DNA of 64,000 bases, taken from positions 62,001 through 126,000 of the forward strand of contig JAIBAG010000004.1 in the NCBI GenBank assembly GCA_019695305.1. Direction: 5' to 3'. This DNA comes from a bacterium (GTDB lineage Bacteria; UBA10199; JAIBAG01). The translations under genes were made by a program, and so were the position numbers. Below, one piece after another: positions 35,044 through 44,049 of this stretch. How positions within the stretch are numbered: position 1 is the first letter of the stretch; every line of letters starts with the position of its first letter. The notes beneath the pieces were generated by a model, which had not been told where the DNA came from, did no database searches, and was given only the letters and a program-made list of their open reading frames with translations.

Positions 35044-35820
35044 ATGAAAACAGTTATTTTATGTGGTGGATTAGGTACTCGCCTTTCTGAAGAGACCCAG
35101 ATTAAACCCAAGCCCATGGTTGAAATTGGCGGACGACCTATTTTGTGGCATGTAATGAAAATATACGAACGTTACGGCTTTAAAGATTTTACTTTGGCCT
35201 TAGGCTATAAGGGAGAGGTTATTAAAGATTATTTTTTACATTATCATGCTCGTCAAAGCGATTTAACGGTTAACTTAAAAAATGGACAAGTCGATTATAA
35301 AAATCCTACCTCTGAAGATTGGCAGGTATCAATGATTGATACAGGGGCTAACACAATGACAGGGGGTCGTTTACTTCGTCTTAAAAATCATTTGAAGGCT
35401 CATGGAACTTTTATGCTTACCTATGGAGACGGAGTAGCAGATGTTGATATTGCTGCTTTGTTAAAAGCACATCGTGCCCATGGACGCTTGGCGACTGTTA
35501 CGGCCGTCAGGCCTTCGGCGCGTTTTGGTGGCATTCATATGGAAAAGGGAAAAGTGACCCACTTTAAAGAAAAACCGCAGTCGGGAGAGGGCTGGATTAA
35601 CGGAGGTTTTTTTGTTTTGGAACCTGGTTTTTTTGATTACTTAACTGATGATGCTACCGTTTTGGAACAATCACCTTTGGAAACTTTGGCTCAGGAAGGC
35701 CAGTTAATGGCCTATGAGCATCCTGGTTACTGGCAATGTATGGATACGGTAAGAGATAAAGAAGCCTTACAGGCAATGTGGGCAACTGGAAAAGCGCCCT
35801 GGCTAAAGGCAGGTGTATGA
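35044..35820 (+). CDS. rfbF: glucose-1-phosphate cytidylyltransferase
   Basis: 258 aa, the RfbF/DdhA length. VILCGGLGTRLSEETQ and KPKPMVEIGGRPILWHVMK are the cytidylyltransferase loops; YGDGVADVD and a product-side INGGFFVLEP with EQSPLETLA are typical. It makes CDP-glucose from CTP and glucose-1-phosphate. AAGGA precedes the start. It overlaps rfbG by 4 nt, so the two steps are coupled. Confidence 0.94.
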   Translation: MKTVILCGGLGTRLSEETQIKPKPMVEIGGRPILWHVMKIYERYGFKDFTLALGYKGEVIKDYFLHYHARQSDLTVNLKNGQVDYKNPTSEDWQVSMIDTGANTMTGGRLLRLKNHLKAHGTFMLTYGDGVADVDIAALLKAHRAHGRLATVTAVRPSARFGGIHMEKGKVTHFKEKPQSGEGWINGGFFVLEPGFFDYLTDDATVLEQSPLETLAQEGQLMAYEHPGYWQCMDTVRDKEALQAMWATGKAPWLKAGV

Positions 35821-36926
35821 TATTTAATGATGCATATAAAAATAAGCGTGTGTTGGTTACCGGGCACACTGGTTTTAAGGGGGGGTGGCTAACATCCTGG
35901 TTACTTAAACTGGGCGCGGAAGTTGTTGGATTTTCCAAAGATATTCCTACTCATCCGGCTATGTTTGATGAATTAAATTTATCGCAACACATGCGTCATC
36001 TTATTGCTGATGTTAGAGATCTCAATACCGTTCGTAAGGTTATCGAAGAAGAAAAACCCGACTTTGTTTTTCATCTGGCAGCTCAGGCCATTGTATCGGT
36101 TTCGTATCAAAACCCGGTAGAAACCATGACGACCAATGCCATGGGCACTATGAATATTTTGGAAGCTTTACGTTTTGCACAAAAACCATGTGTTGCTATT
36201 ATGGTCACTAGCGATAAATGTTATGATAATCTTGAATGGCCATGGGGATATCGAGAAACTGATGCATTGGGAGGTAGGGACGTTTACAGTGGTTCCAAAG
36301 GAGCAGCCGAGCTGGTTATCAAATCGTACCTGTATTCATTTTTTACGAAAAACCATCCTGTGCGTATTGGGGTGGGGCGCGCCGGAAATGTTATTGGAGG
36401 CGGAGATTGGGCTAAAGACCGAATTGTTGTAGATTGCATGAGAGCCTGGAGTGAATCTAAAACTGTCGAAATCAGGAGCCCTCAATCTACACGGCCTTGG
36501 CAGCATGTGCTAGAGCCTATCAGCGGTTATCTCACTCTTGGCCACGCCTTGTTGCAAGATCATGCACTTCATGGTGAAACATTTAATTTTGGTCCTAGAG
36601 CTGAACAAAATCGTACCGTGGTTGAACTTTTGAGTGATTTGGGTCGTCATTGGGGCTTTAAATCGTCTCAGGAAGCGTACCAAATTACAGATAATATTCC
36701 TTTTCATGAAGCTGGCTTGCTCAAGCTTAATTGTGACAAGGCACTTCTTAAATTAAAGTGGGAGCCCAATCTGAATTACGATGATACGATTCGCATGATT
36801 GGTGACTGGTACAAGGCTTATTACAAGCATAATGCCGATATGTATGCTCATACCATGGATCAGATTTCTTTTTACGAAAAAGAGGGTGTAAGTAAAAAAC
36901 TTGTTTGGACTAAAAGCCATAAATGA
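35817..36926 (+). CDS. rfbG: CDP-glucose 4,6-dehydratase
   Basis: 369 aa from the ATG at 35817 (ATGA with rfbF). An ATG 39 nt upstream is in frame but unlikely. Seen: VLVTGHTGFKGGWL (NAD), HLAAQAIVSVSY, VTSDKCYDN, YSGSKGAAEL with YxxxK, and RAGNVIGGGDWAKDR, signatures of RfbG/DdhB. Product is CDP-4-keto-6-deoxyglucose. A G7 run occurs within FKGGW at 35879-35885. No RfbH-type dehydrase follows; the next genes are an epimerase-like and an aminotransferase gene. Confidence 0.94.
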   Translation: MIFNDAYKNKRVLVTGHTGFKGGWLTSWLLKLGAEVVGFSKDIPTHPAMFDELNLSQHMRHLIADVRDLNTVRKVIEEEKPDFVFHLAAQAIVSVSYQNPVETMTTNAMGTMNILEALRFAQKPCVAIMVTSDKCYDNLEWPWGYRETDALGGRDVYSGSKGAAELVIKSYLYSFFTKNHPVRIGVGRAGNVIGGGDWAKDRIVVDCMRAWSESKTVEIRSPQSTRPWQHVLEPISGYLTLGHALLQDHALHGETFNFGPRAEQNRTVVELLSDLGRHWGFKSSQEAYQITDNIPFHEAGLLKLNCDKALLKLKWEPNLNYDDTIRMIGDWYKAYYKHNADMYAHTMDQISFYEKEGVSKKLVWTKSHK

Positions 36927-37375
36927 CTATCCATGATCAAATAGACGGGATTGTTTTAACCCCGCTTCGACAAATTGCCGATGAGCGTGGTGCCGTTTTG
37001 CATATGTTACGTGCTGATGCAGAGGGATTTACACGCTTTGGTGAATGCTATTTTTCAGAAATTCGTCCGGGTGCCGTGAAGGCCTGGAAATGTCACCACA
37101 AGCAAACGCAAAATCTGGCGGTTCCGGTTGGACGGATTCGTCTGGTGATTTATGATGCGCGCGAACATTCCAAAAGCCACGGTCAGCTTCAGGTTATAGA
37201 GCTGGGAAGACCGGATGCTTATTCCCGCGTAAAAATTCTTCCGGGACTATGGTATGGTTTTAGCTGCATCTCTTCGGTACCGGCACTTTTGGCCAATTGT
37301 GCCGATATTCCGCATGATCCTTCGGAAAGCGAAGTAAAACCGGTGGATGATCCTTTCATTCCCTATCAGTGGTAA
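36923..37375 (+). CDS. RmlC-like dTDP-4-dehydrorhamnose 3,5-epimerase family protein
   Basis: 150 aa cupin, shorter than typical RmlC (about 180). GAVKAWKCHHKQTQNLAVP carries the active His region, RLVIYDARE and LWYGFSCIS follow, and the end PVDDPFIPYQW resembles RmlC family ends. It probably epimerises or isomerises CDP-4-keto-6-deoxyglucose, the RfbG product, because the genes overlap by 4 nt. C-3 or C-5 choice cannot be seen. Confidence 0.78.
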   Translation: MTIHDQIDGIVLTPLRQIADERGAVLHMLRADAEGFTRFGECYFSEIRPGAVKAWKCHHKQTQNLAVPVGRIRLVIYDAREHSKSHGQLQVIELGRPDAYSRVKILPGLWYGFSCISSVPALLANCADIPHDPSESEVKPVDDPFIPYQW

Positions 37376-37384
37376 CAATAGTTC

Positions 37385-38503
37385 ATGACACAAAAAATAA
37401 TACGTCTCTCCAAATCCTGTATAGGTCCTGAAGAAAAAAAGGCGGTTATGGAAGTATTGGATTTCGAATATCTGGGAATGGGCAGTTATGTAGAGAAATT
37501 TGAAAAGGAATTAAGTGCTTTTTTGGGGCGCCCCGCCGTGTGTGTGGTAAATGGTACGGCGGCGCTGCATCTGGCCGTTCAGGCCTGTGGGTTAAAGGCC
37601 GGTGATGAAGTTTTAGTTCCTTCACTTACCTATGTGGCGTCTTTTCAGGCTATTTCGGCTACCGGTGCCAAACCCGTTGCTTGCGATATTCATCCCGATA
37701 CCTGCCTGGTAGATTTAATAGATGCCCAAAAAAGACTGACTCCTTCAACAAAAGCCATTATGCCCGTTTATTACGCAGGAGAGTCAGGCAACAGAGACGA
37801 AATTTATGCCTTTGCCCGTGAGCATCAGTTGCGCGTTATTGAAGATGCGGCTCATGCCTTTGGAAGCGTTCATGAAGGGAAACGTATTGGCAGTTTTGGT
37901 GATATTACCTGTTTTAGTTTTGACGGCATTAAAAATATTACTAGCGGAGAAGGCGGGTGTATTGTTACCGATGATGTGGATATTTTACAAAAAGTAAAAG
38001 ACGCCCGTTTACTGGGTGTTGAAAAAGATTCCGAAAAAAGATTTTTGGGCCAGAGAAGCTGGGAATTTAACGTAACCCTTCAGGGCTGGCGTTATCACAT
38101 GAGTAATATCATGGCGGCTATAGGCCTTGTGCAGCTTAAAAAAATGCCTCATATGGCAGCAATAAGACAAACCCTGGCCAGCCGATACGATGAATTGTTT
38201 AAAGGGCATACAAAAATAAAACTTTTAAAGCGAAGTAGCGCTGCTGTTCCCCATATTTATGTGGTTCGCATTAAAGGATTATTAGACCGCAAGGCTTTGC
38301 AAGACAAACTTTTGGCAGCAGGTATTCAAACGGGCGTTCATTATCAGCCCAACCATCTTTTAAGTCTGTATCATGATTCCAAAGCTCTTCCTTGCTCTCA
38401 AACTGAATCTCTTTTCCCCGAACTTTTAACCCTTCCTCTTCATCCCGACCTTTCTGCGGCCGACATAGACTATGTGGCCGATCAACTAAGCAAATCAGTA
38501 TGA
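37385..38503 (+). CDS. DegT-family sugar aminotransferase (CDP module)
   Basis: 372 aa. PLP lysine is Lys183 in FSFDGIKNITSGEGG, so it is a true aminotransferase and not RfbH, which replaces this Lys. NGTAALHLAV, PSLTYVASFQAI and EDAAHAFGS are standard. Located directly after the CDP-glucose genes, it probably aminates C-4 or C-3 of the CDP-keto-sugar. The FSFD..K block is also found in KdnA, a weak similarity. Its start follows the epimerase stop by 9 nt, and its end overlaps the next gene by 4 nt. Confidence 0.87.
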   Translation: MTQKIIRLSKSCIGPEEKKAVMEVLDFEYLGMGSYVEKFEKELSAFLGRPAVCVVNGTAALHLAVQACGLKAGDEVLVPSLTYVASFQAISATGAKPVACDIHPDTCLVDLIDAQKRLTPSTKAIMPVYYAGESGNRDEIYAFAREHQLRVIEDAAHAFGSVHEGKRIGSFGDITCFSFDGIKNITSGEGGCIVTDDVDILQKVKDARLLGVEKDSEKRFLGQRSWEFNVTLQGWRYHMSNIMAAIGLVQLKKMPHMAAIRQTLASRYDELFKGHTKIKLLKRSSAAVPHIYVVRIKGLLDRKALQDKLLAAGIQTGVHYQPNHLLSLYHDSKALPCSQTESLFPELLTLPLHPDLSAADIDYVADQLSKSV

Positions 38504-39414
38504 CCGAACTCTCCACTTCTGCGTGTCATCACAGTCCTCTCGTAAGCGTTATCATGAACTGTTATAACGGACAAAAATATCTACGTGAGGCCATCGATAG
38601 CGTTTTGGCGCAAACTTATGAAAATTTTGAAATTATTTTTTGGGATAATCAGTCTACCGATGAGAGTGCCAGTATTTTTAAAAGCTATAGCGATTCCAGG
38701 CTGAAGTATTTTTATGCTCCCACACATACTTTTCTTTATGAAGCCCGGAATTATGCTGTTAAAAAGGCAGAAGGAGAGTTTTTTGCATTTTTAGATGTTG
38801 ATGACACATGGGCTCCCCGTAAACTGGAACAACAAATACCTCTGTTTACAGCAGATTCTGAGGTAGGTTTTGTTTGTAGTAACTACTGGATTGTTCAGCA
38901 GGAAACGGGTGTAAAAAAAATATTCCGTAAAAAAAAGCTGCCCCGAGGCCGGGTGCTTAACGACTTGCTTTTAGATTATCCTGTTGGCCTTTTAACGCTT
39001 GTTTTGCGTCGCACTGCTTTTGAAAGTTTAAAGAGGGGCTGTGATCCACGTTTTCATGTTATTGGTGATATGGATTTAACGGTGCGTTTAGCCATGAGCT
39101 GGAAAATGGACAGTGTTCAGGAGCCTCTGGCCTTTTATCGCTTGCATGGTAATAATGAAGGGCAAAAACAAAAAGAACGCCAGGTCAATGAGTTTAAAGT
39201 ATTCGTGGATGAATTGCAGAAAAATCCCGATGTGGCATCCTTATCAGGTTATCAAAAAATAAGTCAGGAGCTTATTTATATGCAGGGTAGATTGTATCTT
39301 TTGCGAGATGAAAAAGAAAAGATCAGGATTTGTTTAAATCAATTAAAATGGGGCCGCTATAAAATAAAATTATGGATATTGTTTGTTTTTAAGTTTTGGA
39401 GACTAGGGAGATAA
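38500..39414 (+). CDS. family 2 glycosyltransferase
   Basis: 304 aa GT-A. Seen: LVSVIMNCYNGQKYLREAID, IFWDNQSTDES, FAFLDVDDTWAP as DxD near residues 105-112, and a GDMDLTVRLA acceptor block. Soluble. Overlaps the aminotransferase stop by 4 nt and precedes the polymerase. Donor may be the CDP sugar made by the four preceding genes, by position only. Confidence 0.87.
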   Translation: MTELSTSACHHSPLVSVIMNCYNGQKYLREAIDSVLAQTYENFEIIFWDNQSTDESASIFKSYSDSRLKYFYAPTHTFLYEARNYAVKKAEGEFFAFLDVDDTWAPRKLEQQIPLFTADSEVGFVCSNYWIVQQETGVKKIFRKKKLPRGRVLNDLLLDYPVGLLTLVLRRTAFESLKRGCDPRFHVIGDMDLTVRLAMSWKMDSVQEPLAFYRLHGNNEGQKQKERQVNEFKVFVDELQKNPDVASLSGYQKISQELIYMQGRLYLLRDEKEKIRICLNQLKWGRYKIKLWILFVFKFWRLGR

Positions 39415-39427
39415 ATAGTATTTTAAT

Positions 39428-40909
39428 ATGAAAATACGAACGCTCGCAGTAGTTTTTTTTATTCTTTACGGCTTTGCTATCCCGTTTGCGGCTTATGATT
39501 TTTTTAATGAAAATTATGTGGCGAGTCTGGCTCTTATGGGGTCGTGTTTTGTGATCGCCCTCATGTTTTTATCGGGCAGGGTTTTTTTATTCACGATACT
39601 CATTTCATTTTATGTTTTCAAAGTTTATCTTATTCGCCCTTACGTTGATATATTTCTTCCTTATCTTGATGGTAAACAGCTGGAATATATTTATTTGAAT
39701 AATTTCTTTTTTAATCCTCATGATGCGGGCATAGTTTATATAAGCTTGTTTTCTTTGTTATTAGCCTGGCTTTTAGGGACGTTACTGGTGCGTTCTAAGC
39801 CTACTGAACCTGTTTTCCCTCTGCGTATTTTTAAAAAAATTGATGCCTATATATTAAATGCAGACTGGCGTTTCTGGCTCATTTGGGTTGTTTTAACTTT
39901 TTTAAACTATAAATCGCCAAGCGAAGCCTGGGAAGGAATGATGACTGGAGAAAGTTCCGGTTCATTCGGGTATGGTCTTTTTTCACCTTATATTATCAAT
40001 TTTATCTGCCTCTATGCTTTTATTCTTTTAAACTATAACAAATCTGAAAAAAGAAACTGGTTGCTTATTTTACCGGTCATTTCTTATTGCTTGCTCAATA
40101 GTGCGGGAGGCAGTCGATCGGCTGTTTTTATTGTTTTGGTCATGGCTTCAAGTTATTGGTTTTTTCTTAATTTTGAAAGAAGGCTGAGTTTTAATGATTT
40201 AAAAAAGATAACGATGGTTATTGTATTGTTACCATTGGTTATTTTTGCAGGTCTTTTTGCCCAGGTACTCAGGCCTTTATTAAGGGCAGGGGCTGATCCT
40301 GAGGTGATATGGGAAACAGCAAAGAAAGGATTTAATTTACTCGATTCGAATAATGCTATTATGAGTACAATTTTTTTTGGACTCACAGAGCTGTTACATC
40401 GACTTAGCAGTCTCCAGGCTCAATTTTTAATATTGAACGATCATTTTATCCACCCCCCTTGGGAAACTTTTAATCCTTGGAATACAGTCATGCGTATTTT
40501 TAATGATTTGATGCCGGGAGATCCTTTTTCCAACTTACTAACAATTAATCAACTTTATGATTATATTTATCATGATGCTTTGATCAATTATAATAGCGAA
40601 ACTTGGGGTATTCAGGGTACTTTGTATCTTTATTTTGGGTATTGGTTTTCTCCAATAGTAGTTTTTTGTGTGGCGTGCCTTATTGCCCGATATTATCCAA
40701 AAATTTCTTTTCTTGCAAAGCATTCTCCTTCTGTCATCGTTTTCTTTATTCTTTTATTTAACGATTTGATCGAAAATGGCACTTTTGAGCGTGTTATTCC
40801 CAATGATATTGTAAGGCCCCTGGTATGTTTTTTTACGGTTTCTTTTTTTATGAGAGTTTTAAAAATTATTTTTCCGTCAAAATTAAAGCGCTTGCGGGAA
40901 ACCCGCTGA
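39428..40909 (+). CDS. O-antigen polymerase-like membrane protein (Wzy)
   Basis: 493 aa with about ten to twelve hydrophobic segments and large loops, for example between residues 320 and 400. LLNSAGGSRSAVFIVLVMA resembles the Arg-containing loop motif of oligosaccharide repeat-unit polymerases. Wzy proteins join repeat units on undecaprenyl pyrophosphate in the periplasm, and they are very divergent, so the call rests on topology, length and context with Wzz- and SLBB-type genes. No O-antigen ligase features distinguish it with certainty. Confidence 0.72.
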   Translation: MKIRTLAVVFFILYGFAIPFAAYDFFNENYVASLALMGSCFVIALMFLSGRVFLFTILISFYVFKVYLIRPYVDIFLPYLDGKQLEYIYLNNFFFNPHDAGIVYISLFSLLLAWLLGTLLVRSKPTEPVFPLRIFKKIDAYILNADWRFWLIWVVLTFLNYKSPSEAWEGMMTGESSGSFGYGLFSPYIINFICLYAFILLNYNKSEKRNWLLILPVISYCLLNSAGGSRSAVFIVLVMASSYWFFLNFERRLSFNDLKKITMVIVLLPLVIFAGLFAQVLRPLLRAGADPEVIWETAKKGFNLLDSNNAIMSTIFFGLTELLHRLSSLQAQFLILNDHFIHPPWETFNPWNTVMRIFNDLMPGDPFSNLLTINQLYDYIYHDALINYNSETWGIQGTLYLYFGYWFSPIVVFCVACLIARYYPKISFLAKHSPSVIVFFILLFNDLIENGTFERVIPNDIVRPLVCFFTVSFFMRVLKIIFPSKLKRLRETR

Positions 40910-40921
40910 TTCTATTTTTTT

Positions 40922-42136
40922 GTGATGAATAAAAAGGAAGATCCAATAAAAATTATTTTTTATGAGCCTTATCCTATGGGCATGGGCGGTAATTTCTTAA
41001 CCCAAAAGATGATTTTGGAGCGTTTGGACCGCCGGTTTTTTACCCCTATCGTGATGGCTCCCCTGGACGGAGTGGCGCTTGATTATTTCAGATCGCAAGG
41101 GATTGAATGTGTTGTCATGCCTCCTCCCGGCATGCTGGGTCGTTATGGAGGAGAGGCACTTCGAAATAGTCTGTTGGGCCGGATTAAATCGGCTGTTGAT
41201 CTGTTTTTTTATAATGTACGGCTGGCCCGCTTTTTTAAGAGCCGACAAATAAATGTGGTGTATGCTAATTGTGTGCGGGCCATGCTGAGTGTAGGTGTTG
41301 GGGCACGGCTTGCCGGTATTCCTTCTTTGCTTTATGTGAAGGGAGAACTGGCTAACCCCTTTATCGATCGTGTCTGTTTTATTTTAGCCTCCAAAATTCT
41401 TTTTTTCTGCGCCAAAAACAGGGATGATCGATATCCTTATCTGGTGAAATGGTATAAAAAGAAAATTCAGATTTTAGAAATTGGTTTGGATCCTGCTACT
41501 ATATCCCAGGTTGAAAATAAGGATAACTCGGGTCTGGCTAAAGAGCTCGATATCAACTCCGGTTTTCTTAATACAGTTGTTCTGGCGCAGCTGTATCGTC
41601 CTAAAGGACAACATCTTGCCATTTTAGCCCTGGCACAACTGGTAAAAGATTTTCCTCGTGCGCGTTTATACTTTGTAGGCGATCATGTTATTGAGGAATA
41701 TCGTGCTTATAAGAATGAACTGGAAGATTTAATCAAAAAACATGGTTTGTTGGAACATGTGCGATTTACGGGTTGGAGAAAAGACGCGTTAAATATTGCA
41801 AGTCTGGCGGATATTGTATTGCATCCTTCTTTGGCGGAAGGTTTTGGGCGTGCAGTTTTGGAAGCTATGGCTTTAGGAAAACCTGTTGTGGCTTCGGCTG
41901 TTGGAGGCTTGCGTGAAGCGATTAAAGACGGAGAAAACGGTTTTTTAATTGCTCCGGGTGATGTTGATGCCCTTGCTGCTCGCTGGCGCTTATTGCTATC
42001 TGACGAAAAAATACGCGCTAAGCTGGGAGAAGAAGCCAGACGTTCGGTATTTGCCGACTATCTGATTGATGACAAGGTAAAGCGGCTTTCTGAAATCTGG
42101 AGAGTGATGGGGAAAAAGACTATATGTGTGGAATAG
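40922..42136 (+). CDS. family 4 glycosyltransferase (group 1)
   Basis: 404 aa GT-B. N-terminal EPYPMGMGGNFLTQK, then LYRPKGQHLAILALAQL, LYFVGDH, VRFTGWRKD and LAEGFGRAVLEAMALGKPVVA with the E-x7-E donor site, ending FLIAPGDVDAL. Typical retaining GT4. The last 13 nt overlap asnB. Acceptor and donor not known. Confidence 0.88.
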   Translation: MMNKKEDPIKIIFYEPYPMGMGGNFLTQKMILERLDRRFFTPIVMAPLDGVALDYFRSQGIECVVMPPPGMLGRYGGEALRNSLLGRIKSAVDLFFYNVRLARFFKSRQINVVYANCVRAMLSVGVGARLAGIPSLLYVKGELANPFIDRVCFILASKILFFCAKNRDDRYPYLVKWYKKKIQILEIGLDPATISQVENKDNSGLAKELDINSGFLNTVVLAQLYRPKGQHLAILALAQLVKDFPRARLYFVGDHVIEEYRAYKNELEDLIKKHGLLEHVRFTGWRKDALNIASLADIVLHPSLAEGFGRAVLEAMALGKPVVASAVGGLREAIKDGENGFLIAPGDVDALAARWRLLLSDEKIRAKLGEEARRSVFADYLIDDKVKRLSEIWRVMGKKTICVE

Positions 42137-44049
42137 CGGGTGAATTAAGTTTTGGAAGTCCTGTTGATCCTGTTAATTTGCGATTGATGGCGGATGCTAT
42201 CCTCCATCGTGGTCCCGATGATGAAGGTTTTTATCATCACGGTCGTATCGGGCTGGCTCACCGTCGTCTTTCTATCCTTGATCTTTCTGCAAACGGTCAT
42301 CAGCCTATGTGGAGCCACGATCGTTCGCTTGTCATTGTTTTTAACGGAGAGGTTTACAATTTTCGGGAAATCAAGCCCGATCTGGAGGCTAAAGGATATC
42401 GCTTCATTGGTAATTCTGATACCGAAGTGGTGGTCAATGCTATTCACTGCTGGGGTTTAGAAGAAGCCTTAAAGCGGTTTATTGGTATGTTTGCTTTTGC
42501 CGTATGGGATACGCGAAACTGTTCACTTTGTCTGGTGAGAGACCGCGTGGGTGTAAAGCCTCTTTATTATCAAAAAAATTCAAACAATATTTTATTCGGA
42601 TCTGAATTAAAAGCACTGTATGCTCACCCGCTATTTATTCGCACTTTAAGAAGCAAGGGATTGCAGCAGTTTTTTTGCTTTGGCTATACGGTAAGCGATA
42701 CCACCATTTATCAGGATACCTATAAAGTTCCGGCGGGACATTTTTTACGTATTTCGGAAAACGGAACAACTTCTTTGGTGCAGTATTGGAGTTTGGATTC
42801 TGTAAAAAGAGGCTCGTTTAAGGGATCTTTTGAAGAGGCGAGTGAACAATTAGCCGCTTTGTGTGATAGTGCATTTTCCTATCGTCTGGTGTCAGATGTT
42901 CCAGTGGGAATGTTTCTTTCTGGAGGGGTTGATTCCTCTTTTTTGGCAATGGTTGTTAAAAAGCGTTTGAATGTAGATTTGGAACAAATCACAATAGGAT
43001 TTGAAGATCCTCTTTATGATGAAAGCACAAAAGCCGCAGCGGTTGCTAACAGTCTGGATTTAAAACACACCATCAAAACAATTAACGCTTACGATTCACA
43101 GCAGGCGCTTTCACGTTTTGTTGAAATATGGGATGAACCATTTGGAGATACATCGGGTATTCCTACCTCTATTCTGTGCCGTCTTGCCAGGCAAGATGTG
43201 AAGGTGGCTCTTTCGGCCGATGGAGGAGACGAACTTTTTTGTGGGTACGGAAGTTATCCCTCTTATAATGCACGTTATAATCGTCTTCGCTGTTTTCCTT
43301 TTCCTGTGCGACTGGCCGCTCAGTATCTTTTAAGGGCTTTGCCATATCAGGCTTTAATCTCGGCAGCACTCTCTACAACAAAAGGTCCTCGCTGGAATCC
43401 TCAAACCATAGCCCGCTATGAGAAAACGACGGATATTATAGGTGTTCGTGGCCCATCCGATTTAATTCGGGTTATGAACGAAAAGGGATGGACAATGAAT
43501 TCTGTAGGAGATTTGCTGAATCTGGAGCATGAGAACATGGTAGAGGGAACGGTTTTTGAGAAAGAGATAAAATTGGAATCCAAACATGATTTTATCGATC
43601 ATATGATGCGTACCGATTTCACTACTTTTCTGGCCGATGATATTTTAACCAAGGTAGACCGGGCTTCAATGGCTGTTTCTTTAGAATGCCGTGATCCTTT
43701 GCTCGATCACCGTCTGGCTGAATTCAGTTTTTCTCTGCCGTTACCCTACCTTTACAAAAGCGGTGACCATAAACATATTTTAAAACAGATGATGAAAGCT
43801 CATATTGAACCATCAGTTCTAAATTTGCCAAAAAGAGGGTTTTCCATCCCTCTTTATGACTGGTTACGTGGTCCCTGGAAAACAATGGCTCAGGATTATC
43901 TTTCTTCCGCTCAAATTAAAAAAACAGGTGTTTTAAATGAGCATGAAGTCAAAAAAGAAATGGATAATTTTTATCGCTACGAAGGCGGGCGTGCCGAAAA
44001 AATAATGTTGATGCTTAATTTTCAGATGTGGGCTGAAAAATGGCTATAA
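42124..44049 (+). CDS. asnB: asparagine-synthase-like amidotransferase 1
   Basis: 641 aa with Met-Cys-Gly start, Cys2 being the glutaminase nucleophile, GNSDTEVV and ATP-pyrophosphatase SGGVDSS near residue 267. LSADGGDELFCGYG and DPLLDHRLAEF are family signatures. In surface-glycan clusters such proteins (WbpS, WbtH type) amidate uronic acids using glutamine. A TviB/WbpO-type dehydrogenase that makes uronic acid lies in the same operon. A housekeeping asparagine synthetase role cannot be excluded. Overlaps its neighbours at both ends. Confidence 0.88.
   Translation: MCGIAGELSFGSPVDPVNLRLMADAILHRGPDDEGFYHHGRIGLAHRRLSILDLSANGHQPMWSHDRSLVIVFNGEVYNFREIKPDLEAKGYRFIGNSDTEVVVNAIHCWGLEEALKRFIGMFAFAVWDTRNCSLCLVRDRVGVKPLYYQKNSNNILFGSELKALYAHPLFIRTLRSKGLQQFFCFGYTVSDTTIYQDTYKVPAGHFLRISENGTTSLVQYWSLDSVKRGSFKGSFEEASEQLAALCDSAFSYRLVSDVPVGMFLSGGVDSSFLAMVVKKRLNVDLEQITIGFEDPLYDESTKAAAVANSLDLKHTIKTINAYDSQQALSRFVEIWDEPFGDTSGIPTSILCRLARQDVKVALSADGGDELFCGYGSYPSYNARYNRLRCFPFPVRLAAQYLLRALPYQALISAALSTTKGPRWNPQTIARYEKTTDIIGVRGPSDLIRVMNEKGWTMNSVGDLLNLEHENMVEGTVFEKEIKLESKHDFIDHMMRTDFTTFLADDILTKVDRASMAVSLECRDPLLDHRLAEFSFSLPLPYLYKSGDHKHILKQMMKAHIEPSVLNLPKRGFSIPLYDWLRGPWKTMAQDYLSSAQIKKTGVLNEHEVKKEMDNFYRYEGGRAEKIMLMLNFQMWAEKWL

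Noticed and set aside
35879-35885. G7 run in rfbG
   Set aside because: Encodes the invariant FKGGW of the family; likely forced by the protein.
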